DNA of 64,000 nucleotides, taken from positions 1 to 64,000 of the forward strand of contig NZ_LMGZ01000004.1 in the NCBI RefSeq assembly GCF_001427605.1, given 5' to 3'. Below the pieces are notes generated by a model that saw only the letters and a list, made by a program, of their open reading frames with translations, did no database searches and was not told where the DNA came from. Below, piece after piece: positions 18,367 through 27,076 of this stretch. Origin of the DNA: Devosia sp. Root635. GTDB taxonomy: Bacteria > Pseudomonadota > Alphaproteobacteria > Rhizobiales > Devosiaceae. Every line of letters starts with the position of its first letter. Positions within the stretch are counted from its first letter, which is position 1. A program made the position numbers and the translations under genes.

Positions 18367-21300
18367 CTATTCGGCAGCTTCGGGCCGGCTGACCACGGTC
18401 ACGCCGTTCTGTTCCTTTTCCACCAGCCCGGCATCCTTGCTGACGATGTAGCGCTTGGTGCTGTCGGCATCGTCGGGGATTTCCACGGCCATGCCGTCGA
18501 AGCCCGCCGGCACCGCCTGCGCCGTCCGGCCGCGGCCGGTGACGAACCGGCCCAGCCGGGCGAACTGATGACCAAGCCACTTGATCTGGCTCCACATCAC
18601 GCTCGGCGCGGTGATCATCACGGGCACCATGACCAGCGTCAGGGCCGTCGAGAAGAACAGGCCCGAAACCAGCGCTGCCGAAAGGTGGATGAACCACGAC
18701 CCCGCAAGGCCGCCGATCACGATCTCGCGGCGGATGAAATCGAACTCGATATTCGCCCACATCGGGATCACGCCCAAAGCCGTCAGGAACGCCGTCAGCA
18801 GCACCGGCCGCACACGCTGCGCGGCGGTCAGCAGCATCGCCTTGACCGGCTCGACATGCTGGTGCCGGTTATAGTCATTGTAGGTGTCGATCAGCACGAT
18901 GCCGTTCTTCACCACGATGCCCGCCAGCGCCACGATGCCAAGGCCCGTCATGATGGCCGAGAAGCTCATCCCCGTTGCCAGCATGCCCAGCAACACGCCC
19001 GCCACCGACATGATGACCGTCGAGAGGGTCACCATCACCTGGTAGAAGCTGTTGTACTCCAGCAGCAGGATGAAGAAGATCAGGAACATCGCCATGCCGA
19101 ACGCCTGGATGATGAACGCATTGGCGTCGCCCATCTGCTCCTCGGCACCGCCATAGGCCACCGTCACCGTGTCCGGGAACGGCTGCTCGTCGATCCACGC
19201 CTTCAACTCCTCCACCCTGTCGGCGGCATAGACGCCTTCGGGCAGGTCGGCCAGGCCCGCCGCAACCGGCATCTGGTACACCTGGTTGCGCCGCGAGATG
19301 TTGGCAACCTTGGGCACCGCCGTCCGGGTGATGAAATTGCTGACCGGGATCATGCCCTGCGCCGTGGCAATCCGCATCGAGTCCAGGGCATCGAACGTGC
19401 GTTCGTCTTCGGGCAGGCGCACCTTGATGTCGAGTTCCTTGCCGGTCTCTGCATCGCGATAGGTGCCCAGGTTCACGCCCGACGTCACGAGCTGCACATA
19501 AGGCGCCAGCTCGCGTACCCCGATGCCGTACTTGCCGGCTTCGTTGCGGTCGATGGTGATCTGCCAGTCGATGCCGGGGGAGGGACGGCCATCTTCGACG
19601 TCCACCGTATTCGGCATGGCTTCGATATGCTCGCGGATCGCGGACACGACCGGCACGAGGTCGTCATAGTTCGTGCTTTCGACGCGCAGGTTGATGTCCT
19701 TGCCGGCCGGCGGGCCATTCTCGGCCGCCAGCACCTGGATATCCAGGCCCGCAAAGCCTTTCACCCGCTCGCGGATATCGGCGAAGATTTCCGCGGCCTT
19801 GACGCGATTGTTGTAGTTGACGAGCTGGAGCTGGAAATTGCCGATCGTATCGGGTGGTGTCGTACCGAACGCCCCGGTCGAGCCGAACTGCATGATCACG
19901 TCCTGGATGCCGTGAACCTGCATGATCTGGTCGCCGATATCGCTCATCATGTCGCGAATTTCTTCCGGCGAGTAATTGCCGCGGCCCACCACGGCCACCG
20001 TGGCGAATTCGGGCTCGGAGGCCGGGAAGGCCTCCGTTCCGGTCGGATTGGTGGCGTAGGTGGCGAAGATGCCGATAATGATGGCAAAGCCCACGGCCAG
20101 CGTCGGCAGCGGCCAGTGCAGCAGGTGCTCCAGCGTCCGCACATAGATGCCGGTCAGGCCCTTGACCTTCTTGGAGTCGAACTTGTCCGCATACATCACC
20201 GTGTCTGCGGCTTCCTTGGCCTTGGGGTCCACATGCGTCGAGGCGATGACCGCGCCGATGACCGGCATGAAGATCAGCGCCGAGATCAGCGAGGCGACCA
20301 TGACGATGATGACGATCATCGGCAGATAGCTCATGAACTTGCCGATAATGCCCGGCCAGAACAGCAACGGCACGAAGGCGCCCAGCGTCGTGGCCGTAGC
20401 GCCCACCACGGGCACGAACATCTTGCGCACCGCCAGGATGAAGGCTTCCTTCTTGGAAACCCCCTCCTGCAGCTTTCGCTCGGCATATTCGACCACCACC
20501 ACTGGGTCGTCGACGAGCACGCCCACGGCGATCACCAGTCCGAACATCACCATCATGTTGATGGTCATGCCCAGCGTCTGAGCCACCAGGAACGCCATCA
20601 TGAACGACAGCGGGATGGACATGCCGATCATGATCGCCGGCCGGATGCCCAGCGTCGCCACGCAGGTAATGAGCACCAAAGCCACGGCGGTCAACACCGC
20701 CGCTTCCAGCGAACGGAACAGCGAGGTCGTGGTTTCGGCCTGGTCGAGGAAGAAGCTGTAATGCACGCCCGCCGGCCAGTCCTTGGCCACGGTTTCAGTC
20801 GTCGCCCGCACCTTGTCGGACACATCGATGATGTTGGTGCCCAGCTTCTTGCTGACGCCCATGATCAGCGCCGGCGAACCGTTCACCGTCGTATAGTCGG
20901 TGGCGTCGGCCAGCGTCCGCGTGATGGTCGCCACATCGCCAAAGGTCACCACGGTATTGCCGTCAGTCTTGAGCGGCAGCTCGAACACGTCCTGCGCGTT
21001 GGTGATCAGGCCCGGGACTTCGATATTGAACGAGCCCTGGCCGGTATTGAGCGTACCGCCCGCCACCACCATGTTGTTCTTGCTGAGCGCGTCGAAGAGC
21101 TGGTTGGCCGTCAGCCCATAGGCCTCGAGCCGTAGCAGGTCGATCCGCACTTCGAGAATTTCGTCGCGGGCACCCGAAAGCACGGCTTCGCGCACTTCGG
21201 CAATGCCTTCGAGCGCGTCCTGCAGGTCCTCGGCGCGGCGCACCAGTTCCTTTTCGGGCGCGCTGCCATAGACGGCCACCGAAATGATCGGCATGCCGAC

Positions 21301-21702
21301 GAGGTCGATCTCGGAGACGACGGGATCATTGGCATCGTCGGGCAGCTTGGACTTGAGCGCGTCCATGCGGGCCCGCGTGTCCGACAGTGCCTGGTCCTTG
21401 TCGGTATTGATGTCGAATTCGAGGAACACCGAGGCATGGCCGGTGGTCGAGGTCGAACTGATATTCTGCAAGCCCGGCAGGCTCGCCAGCTCTTCCTCGG
21501 CCGGCTTGGCCAAAAGGTTCTCGGCGTCTCGCGGGGAGACGCCGGTCTGGCTGATGGAGACGTAGAGATACGGCACGTCGATCGCCGGGAAGCTTTCCTT
21601 GGGCAGTGACACATAGGCCGAAATGCCCGCGCCCAGCATGATGACCATGACCGTCAGGACGACGCGTGGCATCCTGAGGATTTTGACGATGAAGTCGACC
21701 AT
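18367..21702 (-). CDS. RND-family efflux permease (AcrB/HAE1-like)
   Basis: The 1,111-residue inner-membrane proton-driven pump has twelve predicted membrane helices and two large periplasmic loops. The proton-relay aspartates appear in GVLVDDPVVVVEYAERKL and the partner lysine in GIVVKNGIVLID, both in the expected helices. The N-terminus (VVLTVMVIMLGAGISAYVSLPKE) matches the first helix. It follows the HlyD subunit with a two-base gap, and the operon is headed by a PadR regulator, suggesting inducible efflux of organic compounds. No outer-membrane channel gene lies nearby, so a TolC-like protein would come from elsewhere. The C-terminal 60 residues beyond the last helix are unusually charged. 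Confidence 0.93.
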   Translation of the reverse strand: MVDFIVKILRMPRVVLTVMVIMLGAGISAYVSLPKESFPAIDVPYLYVSISQTGVSPRDAENLLAKPAEEELASLPGLQNISSTSTTGHASVFLEFDINTDKDQALSDTRARMDALKSKLPDDANDPVVSEIDLVGMPIISVAVYGSAPEKELVRRAEDLQDALEGIAEVREAVLSGARDEILEVRIDLLRLEAYGLTANQLFDALSKNNMVVAGGTLNTGQGSFNIEVPGLITNAQDVFELPLKTDGNTVVTFGDVATITRTLADATDYTTVNGSPALIMGVSKKLGTNIIDVSDKVRATTETVAKDWPAGVHYSFFLDQAETTTSLFRSLEAAVLTAVALVLITCVATLGIRPAIMIGMSIPLSFMMAFLVAQTLGMTINMMVMFGLVIAVGVLVDDPVVVVEYAERKLQEGVSKKEAFILAVRKMFVPVVGATATTLGAFVPLLFWPGIIGKFMSYLPMIVIIVMVASLISALIFMPVIGAVIASTHVDPKAKEAADTVMYADKFDSKKVKGLTGIYVRTLEHLLHWPLPTLAVGFAIIIGIFATYATNPTGTEAFPASEPEFATVAVVGRGNYSPEEIRDMMSDIGDQIMQVHGIQDVIMQFGSTGAFGTTPPDTIGNFQLQLVNYNNRVKAAEIFADIRERVKGFAGLDIQVLAAENGPPAGKDINLRVESTNYDDLVPVVSAIREHIEAMPNTVDVEDGRPSPGIDWQITIDRNEAGKYGIGVRELAPYVQLVTSGVNLGTYRDAETGKELDIKVRLPEDERTFDALDSMRIATAQGMIPVSNFITRTAVPKVANISRRNQVYQMPVAAGLADLPEGVYAADRVEELKAWIDEQPFPDTVTVAYGGAEEQMGDANAFIIQAFGMAMFLIFFILLLEYNSFYQVMVTLSTVIMSVAGVLLGMLATGMSFSAIMTGLGIVALAGIVVKNGIVLIDTYNDYNRHQHVEPVKAMLLTAAQRVRPVLLTAFLTALGVIPMWANIEFDFIRREIVIGGLAGSWFIHLSAALVSGLFFSTALTLVMVPVMITAPSVMWSQIKWLGHQFARLGRFVTGRGRTAQAVPAGFDGMAVEIPDDADSTKRYIVSKDAGLVEKEQNGVTVVSRPEAAE

Positions 21703-21704
21703 GA

Positions 21705-22973
21705 TCAGACGCTTTCTTCGCTAGCGGTGGGAGCTTCGGCTGCCGTGGCATCCACGGCCTGGCCGGCGGTGACGTTTTCCTGTCCGACAGTGATGACGTC
21801 GGCGCTGAGCGGCAGGCCGGTGACCCAAACGCCCTCGCGGGTATCGCTGACGATGGTGATCGCATGGAAGGCCACAACGCCATTCTCGACCGTGCGGACA
21901 CCCAGCGTGCCTTCATCGTCCAGTGTCAGCACGGACTGCGGCAACAGGTGGCCCGGAGCTGTGCCCAAGGTCACGGTGGCTTCGGCGGTCACGCCGTCGC
22001 GGATCGACAGGTCTTCGTTGGCGAATTCGATCTCGACCGGGAAGGAGCGCGTCGCATTGTCCGCAACTGCGGAAATGAACGTCACCTTGCCGTTCACCTT
22101 GGCGCCGGGGACGGTGGTGATGACGGCGTCGAGGCCGAGCTTGGCGAGCCCGATACGCGCCTCCGGCACCTGGCCGAGGAAGAGCATCGGGTTGAGCTGG
22201 ACGATGGTGGCGCAGGGCTGGCCCTGGCCAAGCAAGGCTCCCGCGGTCGCCAGGGGATCCTGCACGACGCCGGCGACCTTGGCCTTGATTTCGGTGCGGG
22301 CCAGTTCGGCCTCGGCATTATCGAGTCCGGCCTGGGACGATGACAAAGCTGCCTTGGCGCCGCTCAGCGCAACCTCGAGGTCGCGCGCGGTGTTCGGCGC
22401 CGCCAGGCCCTTGGCCCGCAGTTCCGCATTGGTGTCGAAATTGGCCTGGGCCTGCTGCAGGCCGGCTTCGGCCTGGGCCAGGCCGGCACGGGCCTGCGCC
22501 ACGGCGGCAGCGCGCGTGCCCTGGTCGAGCGTGCAGAGCAGGTCGCCCGCTTCCACCGCCTGGCCCTTGGTCACATGCACCACGTCGACGATGCCGGCGG
22601 TTTCCGCCACGGCCCCGACGGTGGCCTTGGCCTGCGTGCGGCCACGCAGCGGCACATCGATCTTCATCGGCTGTGCCACATAAGTCACCGTCTGTACGGT
22701 CGGCCGGGGTGACGATGCGCCGCTTTCCGCCTCGTTGCGCTGGGCAACGGTCAGGTGCGGATCGGTGGCGGGATGCGGGTGCTCGGCGAGAACGCCGGCC
22801 TCGGCCAGCGTGGTGTGAAGCGGCCCGTCTTCCTGGCCTTCGATGACCGAGATGATCGGCTTTTCGCCGTTGCCGGGGCCTTGACCGCCGACAACCAGTG
22901 TACCCGTTGCCAGCCAGCCGCCGATCCCGAGCAGGATCAGCAAGGCTACGCCATAGGAAAGCAGTGCACGCAT
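21705..22973 (-). CDS. RND efflux periplasmic adaptor subunit (HlyD/MFP family)
   Basis: The 422-residue membrane-fusion protein links the RND pump to an outer-membrane channel. It starts with a membrane anchor (LLSYGVALLILLGIGGWLA) and has a lipoyl-like segment (AGIVDVVHVTKGQAVEAGDLLCTLD near 125-150). A helical hairpin follows, rich in AQARAGLAQAEAGLQQAQANFD, then beta-barrel domains. The segment between residues 30 and 95 is longer than usual for the family. It sits between padR (15-base gap) and the RND permease gene (2-base gap), so the three genes form one transcript. Confidence 0.93.
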   Translation of the reverse strand: MRALLSYGVALLILLGIGGWLATGTLVVGGQGPGNGEKPIISVIEGQEDGPLHTTLAEAGVLAEHPHPATDPHLTVAQRNEAESGASSPRPTVQTVTYVAQPMKIDVPLRGRTQAKATVGAVAETAGIVDVVHVTKGQAVEAGDLLCTLDQGTRAAAVAQARAGLAQAEAGLQQAQANFDTNAELRAKGLAAPNTARDLEVALSGAKAALSSSQAGLDNAEAELARTEIKAKVAGVVQDPLATAGALLGQGQPCATIVQLNPMLFLGQVPEARIGLAKLGLDAVITTVPGAKVNGKVTFISAVADNATRSFPVEIEFANEDLSIRDGVTAEATVTLGTAPGHLLPQSVLTLDDEGTLGVRTVENGVVAFHAITIVSDTREGVWVTGLPLSADVITVGQENVTAGQAVDATAAEAPTASEESV

Positions 22974-22988
22974 AGAGAATTCGCCCCT

Positions 22989-23537
22989 TTACTCAGCCGC
23001 GTCTTTTTTCGGCTCGGCTCGCGCCAAAGTGATCAGTTCGTGCATATGGGAGCGCATGTGCCGTTCGGCAACCTCCATCATCGCACGACCGTAATTGATG
23101 ACCCATGTGTCACCCGCATTGCTGGTGCGTTCGGCGAACGCTTCCTCCAGCTTGCTGTGACCCTCTATGGTCCGTTGCAGGAATTCGTTGGCCCTTGTTT
23201 CCACCAATTCGCGCGGCAGGATATGCGCGAAGCGGGCAAACAGCAGGAACGGGCTGCGGAAAACGTCGTCACCAAGCGGGCCCGCCAGTTCCTCGGCAAA
23301 GGCCAGCCGGCCTGCTTCGGTGATGGAATAGACCTTCTTGGCCGGCTTGCCGGTCTGCTGTTCGGTCCGGCTGATGACCAGGCCCTCGTCCTCGAGCTTG
23401 GCGAGGGCAGGGTAGATCGAGCCGAAGCTCGCTTCGATGAAGTACGAGCATTCGCCTTCGACGCAAAGCCGCCGGATTTCATATCCGGTCGCTTCGCCCT
23501 CGTAGAGGATCGATAGACAAAGGGTTCTGACGTTCAT
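22989..23537 (-). CDS. PadR-family transcriptional regulator
   Basis: The 182-residue protein starts at MNVRTLCLSILYEGEATGYEIRRL, the typical PadR N-terminus. A winged helix follows (ASFGSIYPALAKLEDEGLV), then a C-terminal dimerisation helix region. PadR proteins repress detoxification and efflux genes and are released by small ligands. It is the first gene of the efflux operon, so autoregulation together with the pump is likely. ATG at 23537 is preferred over upstream starts, which would add a non-homologous extension. Tandem repeats upstream (23548-23590) may hold its operator. Confidence 0.9.
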   Translation of the reverse strand: MNVRTLCLSILYEGEATGYEIRRLCVEGECSYFIEASFGSIYPALAKLEDEGLVISRTEQQTGKPAKKVYSITEAGRLAFAEELAGPLGDDVFRSPFLLFARFAHILPRELVETRANEFLQRTIEGHSKLEEAFAERTSNAGDTWVINYGRAMMEVAERHMRSHMHELITLARAEPKKDAAE

Positions 23538-23547
23538 GCGCTGACTC

Positions 23548-23590
23548 CGCCGGGCCATATGCCGGGCCGATATATGCCGGTCCTGTATAG
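23548..23590 (-). promoter_or_regulatory. Candidate padR operon promoter and operator repeats
   Basis: The plus strand shows three imperfect tandem units, CCGGGCCATATG, CCGGGCCGATATATG and CCGGTCCTGTATAGG, immediately upstream of padR. On the minus strand this includes TATACA, a possible -10, with TTGCGC 15 bases further upstream. Repeated ATAT-centred units are plausible PadR binding sites. This is inferred from pattern only. Confidence 0.35.
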
Positions 23591-23668
23591 GTTCGGCGTG
23601 AATCGCGCAAGTTGACAGCCCCCACAGATCGGGCAGAGCAGTTAAGATCAGGTTGCATGGCTTGCCTG

Positions 23669-24499
23669 TCAGGCCAGCAATCGTGCCATTTCCGCAGCCG
23701 CCCGCTGCGCCAGTTCGGTACTTGATGCCGCCACGAAATACGGATTGAGGAAGCCGAGGTCGCCCTTGCCATAGCGCATGCGCCGGCCGTCCAGCGTCAC
23801 GACCGCGCCCCCTGCCGCCTCCAGCACCGCCTGTCCGGCCGCCGTGTCCCACTCCGAAGTGGGGGTAAATCGCGGGTAGAGCTGGGCATCGCCGCGCGCC
23901 AGCAGGCAGAATTTCAGCGACGAACCGACCGACACATCGGCCTCCACATCCAGCGTCTCGCAGAGCGAAGCCAGCGCCGCATGGCCATGCGAGCGGCTCG
24001 CCACGATACGCAGCCGCGTCGCCGAAGCCACGGAAATCAAATGTTTTTCCTTGGCCGTTCCGCCCAGCGTGTCGCAGAACCAGGCGCCTGTCGCGTCGCC
24101 GATGAAGGTCTCGCCCGTCACCGGCGCCAGCACCACGCCCAATATGGGCACGCCATGTTCCACCAGCGCGATATTCACGGTGAACTCGCCATTGCGCTTG
24201 ATGAACTCCTTGGTCCCATCCAGCGGGTCGACCACGAAGTAGCGATCGCCCAGCACCGGAATGATCCCGGCCGCAACGCTTTCTTCTCCGAGCACCGGAA
24301 TGCCGGTCGGCTTGAGATACTCGAGGATCACCGCCTCCGCCGCCGCATCGGCTTCGGTCACCGGCGAACCATCGGCCTTGGCCACTGCGGCGATGGGTCG
24401 CGCATAAACATCGAGGATGACGCGCGCCGCCGCGATGGCGGCATCGAGCGCCAGCGCGGTCAGGTCCTGGTCGGTTGACGCCTGCATGGTGGCGGCCAT
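23669..24499 (-). CDS. cysQ: 3'(2'),5'-bisphosphate nucleotidase
   Basis: A member of the inositol monophosphatase superfamily that hydrolyses PAP (3'-phosphoadenosine 5'-phosphate) to AMP, protecting sulfate assimilation. The 276-residue product shows the Li-sensitive phosphatase motifs GSPVTEADAAAE (near 47), VLGEESV (near 70), the metal site VVDPLDGTKEF (near 90) and TSEWDTAAGQAVLEAAGG near 220. WDTAAGQ with DPLDGTKEF favours CysQ over inositol monophosphatase. ATG at 24499 is used; an in-frame start eight codons upstream would run into nadC. It begins two bases before the nadC stop position on this strand, suggesting co-transcription with nadC. Confidence 0.9.
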   Translation of the reverse strand: MAATMQASTDQDLTALALDAAIAAARVILDVYARPIAAVAKADGSPVTEADAAAEAVILEYLKPTGIPVLGEESVAAGIIPVLGDRYFVVDPLDGTKEFIKRNGEFTVNIALVEHGVPILGVVLAPVTGETFIGDATGAWFCDTLGGTAKEKHLISVASATRLRIVASRSHGHAALASLCETLDVEADVSVGSSLKFCLLARGDAQLYPRFTPTSEWDTAAGQAVLEAAGGAVVTLDGRRMRYGKGDLGFLNPYFVAASSTELAQRAAAEMARLLA

Positions 24500-24500
24500 T

Positions 24501-25373
24501 TCAGCGCTCCACCACCACATCGAGCCCCAAATCCAGCGGCTTGGCCGCCATCGTGATCTGGCTCGTCGAAATGTAATCCACCCCGGTCTCGCCGATCGAG
24601 CGCACCCGGTCCAGCTTCACCCCGCCCGACGCTTCCAGCTTGGCCCGCCCCGCATTGATCGCTACGGCCTGCCGCAGCAGTTCGTTGCTCATATTGTCGA
24701 GCAGCACCACGCGCGCCCCCGCTGCCAGCGCCTCTTCCAGCTCCGCCAGATCGGTGACCTCGATTTCTATGGCCACCAGATGTCCGGCAAAGGCCTCGGC
24801 TGCCTGATAGGCCGCTGTCACGCTGCCGGCCACGGCGATATGGTTGTCCTTGATCAGGATGGCGTCATCTAGCGCATAGCGATGGTTGGCCCCGCCGCCA
24901 CAGCGCACCGCATATTTCTCGAACGCCCGCAGGCCCGGCGTGGTCTTGCGCGTATCGCAGATTTGCGCGCCTGTGCCGGCCACCGCATCCGCATAGTCCC
25001 GCGTCAACGTAGCGATGCCGCTCAGGTGATTGAGGAAGTTCAGCGCCACCCGCTCGGCCGACATGACCAGCCGGGCAGGGCCGGTCACCGTGGCCACGAG
25101 TCCCCCCGCCGCAATCCTGTCGCCATCGGCCACCTTGGCCTCAAATGTCACGCCATCGCCCACCAGTCGGAACGCCGCCGCTGCCAGCTCCAGTCCCGCG
25201 ATCACCCCCGGCTCCCGCGCCGACAGGCTTGCCGTCGCCCGCGCCTCGGGCGTCAGCGTCGCCTGGCTGGTCAAATCCCCCGCCAGCCCCAGATCCTCCT
25301 CCAGCGCAGCAGCCACGGCGCGCTCGACGAGCAGGCGCGGCAATTGGGCAGGCAGGCGGTTGGATCGCGACAT
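24501..25373 (-). CDS. nadC: Nicotinate-nucleotide pyrophosphorylase (carboxylating), quinolinate phosphoribosyltransferase
   Basis: It converts quinolinate and PRPP to nicotinate mononucleotide with release of CO2 in de novo NAD synthesis. The 290-residue protein has the family blocks ALEEDLGLAGDLTS (near 24), CDTRKTTPGLRAFEKYAVRCGGGANHR (near 137-165, with basic phosphate-binding residues) and LLDNMSNELLR (near 222). The VDYISTSQITMAAKPLDLGLD ending is typical. nadA and nadB are not adjacent, unlike many genomes. It lies just upstream of cysQ on the minus strand. Confidence 0.95.
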   Translation of the reverse strand: MSRSNRLPAQLPRLLVERAVAAALEEDLGLAGDLTSQATLTPEARATASLSAREPGVIAGLELAAAAFRLVGDGVTFEAKVADGDRIAAGGLVATVTGPARLVMSAERVALNFLNHLSGIATLTRDYADAVAGTGAQICDTRKTTPGLRAFEKYAVRCGGGANHRYALDDAILIKDNHIAVAGSVTAAYQAAEAFAGHLVAIEIEVTDLAELEEALAAGARVVLLDNMSNELLRQAVAINAGRAKLEASGGVKLDRVRSIGETGVDYISTSQITMAAKPLDLGLDVVVER

Positions 25374-25483
25374 CGGCAGGCTCCATCATCTGTCGCTGCT
25401 CTACGCGTGGCGGCCATTGATGACAACCCGCCACGCCACCTCAATCCGGGAAGCGTTGACTTTGGACGCATAAAGCCGGCCTA

Positions 25484-25596
25484 CCCCTCTCCCCTCGTGG
25501 GAGAGGGGGCTGCGTCTTCCCATGCTTCAATATCGCGGGTAGCTCAGCACCCCCTCATCCGCCCTTCGGGCACCTTCTCCCACGAGGGGAGAAGGG
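25484..25596. repeat. Dispersed palindromic repeats, family A (two units)
   Basis: One hairpin CCCCTCTCCCCTCGTGGGAGAGGGGG lies near 25484-25509. A second full unit at about 25550-25596 reads CCCCTCATCCGCCC through CTTCTCCCACGAGGGGAGAAG. They fill the 278-base gap between nadC and the isomerase gene, in which I see no other feature. Confidence 0.8.
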
Positions 25597-25651
25597 AACG
25601 CGGCATTCGTCCCAAGAGCGGAGCTTCCCTCGCCCCAATGTTTCGGGCGCG

Positions 25652-26923
25652 TCACACCAGATGCTTGCTCGTATGGTCCGCCTCGATGATCCCCTTGGTC
25701 AGGCTCCCCGTCGTCGGATAAAGCGGGATCAGGCAGGCCTGCAGCGCGTGATAGATGTCGGGCTTGCCCACGAACAGCCGCGATGTCGGCGTCAGGTCTT
25801 CCCTCAGCTCGCTGAGCCAGCCGCCATTCTTGTGGTCGATGACGTGGTTCTCGGCATAGTCCCACAGCCTGCGATACCAGACCTGGAAATAATCCTCGTT
25901 GTCGAAGGCCGAAATATAGGCCGCGGCGCCGATAGCCTCGCTCACCGGCCACCACAGCTTCTCGCGCATGATCGGCTGGTTGTCCCAGTCCAGCGTGTAG
26001 AAGAAACCGCCATGCACCTTGTCCCAGCCCAGATCGATGGACTGCTGGAACAGCGCCCGCGCCGCGCCGGTCATCCAGCTCAGCCGCTTGTCGCCCAGCA
26101 CCCACAGTTGATACAGCAGCCGCGCCCATTCCAGCCAGTGCCCCGGCGTCGTGCCCGAGGGGCGGAACATCTCGTTGCCCTCGTAATTCTTGTCGAGCAC
26201 CCAGTGCGCGTCGAAATGCTCGGCCACCCGATGCCCCAGCGGCACCGCGTTCTTGAGGATGATCAGCTCCGCGATCCGTTCGGCCTTGGCCAGGTAGTCG
26301 CGATTGCCCGTCGCCTCGAAGGCCGCCATCAGCGCCTCGGTCATGTGCATGTTCGCATTCTGCCCGCGATAGGGCAGGAGCTGGGACCAGTCCTGGTTGT
26401 ATTCGTCGCGCACCGTCCCGGTCTTGTCGTCCCAGAACCGCGCATTGATGACTTCGGTGACGTCGGCCAGCATCTCTTTGGCCAGAGGATGCCCCACCAG
26501 GCTGGCGCTCGACGCCGCCAGCAGCACGAAAGCATGGCCATAGGCCTGCTTGGCCCCATTGGTCACCCCGGCATCGTCGAGGCTCCACACATAGCCGCCC
26601 CGGCGTGCATCGCGGTGCTTGTCCCAGACATAACGCATGCCATGATCGACGATCTCGTCCGATCCCGGCCGCCCGATCAGGCTGCCGATCACCGCGCAAT
26701 GCACCATCCGCGTGGTGACGTGGATTTGCCGGTTCGCATTGTCGGCATCGAGCGGATTGCCCTCATCATCGAGTTCGAAGAACCCGCCCTTCGGATTCAT
26801 CGACGGCGCCTCGAAGAAGTCGAACAGGTTATTGGTCTGCCGCATCAGATACTGCCGGTGAAACGGCCGGTTCGGCCACGGGCTCGAATTGGTCTTGGGC
26901 AGCGTCAGCTTGGCGTCGGTCAT
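25652..26923 (-). CDS. YihS-like aldose-ketose isomerase (AGE superfamily)
   Basis: The 423-residue protein follows the (alpha/alpha)6-barrel N-acylglucosamine 2-epimerase superfamily. From memory it aligns well with E. coli YihS, a sulfoquinovose/mannose isomerase. Shared blocks are TTRMVHCAV, the catalytic-site histidines in NANMHMTEA (H193), TPGHWLEW (H262) and DIYHAL (H392), and KLWWPVSEA. It probably interconverts mannose, fructose and related hexoses; sulfoquinovose is possible, but no other sulfoquinovose genes are visible. A GGGAG upstream supports ATG 26923. Fructose-1,6-bisphosphatase lies immediately upstream on the same strand, consistent with sugar metabolism, although a 150-base gap separates them. 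Confidence 0.8.
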   Translation of the reverse strand: MTDAKLTLPKTNSSPWPNRPFHRQYLMRQTNNLFDFFEAPSMNPKGGFFELDDEGNPLDADNANRQIHVTTRMVHCAVIGSLIGRPGSDEIVDHGMRYVWDKHRDARRGGYVWSLDDAGVTNGAKQAYGHAFVLLAASSASLVGHPLAKEMLADVTEVINARFWDDKTGTVRDEYNQDWSQLLPYRGQNANMHMTEALMAAFEATGNRDYLAKAERIAELIILKNAVPLGHRVAEHFDAHWVLDKNYEGNEMFRPSGTTPGHWLEWARLLYQLWVLGDKRLSWMTGAARALFQQSIDLGWDKVHGGFFYTLDWDNQPIMREKLWWPVSEAIGAAAYISAFDNEDYFQVWYRRLWDYAENHVIDHKNGGWLSELREDLTPTSRLFVGKPDIYHALQACLIPLYPTTGSLTKGIIEADHTSKHLV

Positions 26924-27039
26924 GATAACTCCCGGCCGGCAATGTCACGCACCGGCTCCTCATAAGTCGAGCTATAGCGGGGGTTTAGCAACGTTGCAAT
27001 TCTGGTGCCATGCACCATGCTTCCCACCCACAATCGCCT

Positions 27040-27060
27040 CCCGCGGATCAAGTCCGCGGG
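27040..27060 (-). terminator. Hairpin after the fructose-bisphosphatase gene
   Basis: CCCGCGGA (27040-27047) pairs with TCCGCGGG (27053-27060) over TCAAG, 17 bases downstream of the fbp stop on the minus strand. There is no T-tract. It resembles the small GATCAAGTC-centred palindromes elsewhere and may be a repeat acting as a transcript end. Confidence 0.45.
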
Positions 27061-27076
27061 GAGCGACGGAGTTTAG

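Noticed and set aside
18002..18760. A longer 252-residue version of the Phd-like gene
   Set aside because: The upstream 163 residues are a shifted-frame reading of the RND gene end and terminator. The strong GGAGGAGG fixes the start at 18271.
18352..21135. A 927-residue open frame on the plus strand opposite the RND permease gene
   Set aside because: It is His/Arg/Asp-rich with no recognisable domain, and is the expected antisense shadow of a GC-rich gene. The minus-strand RND protein is unmistakable.
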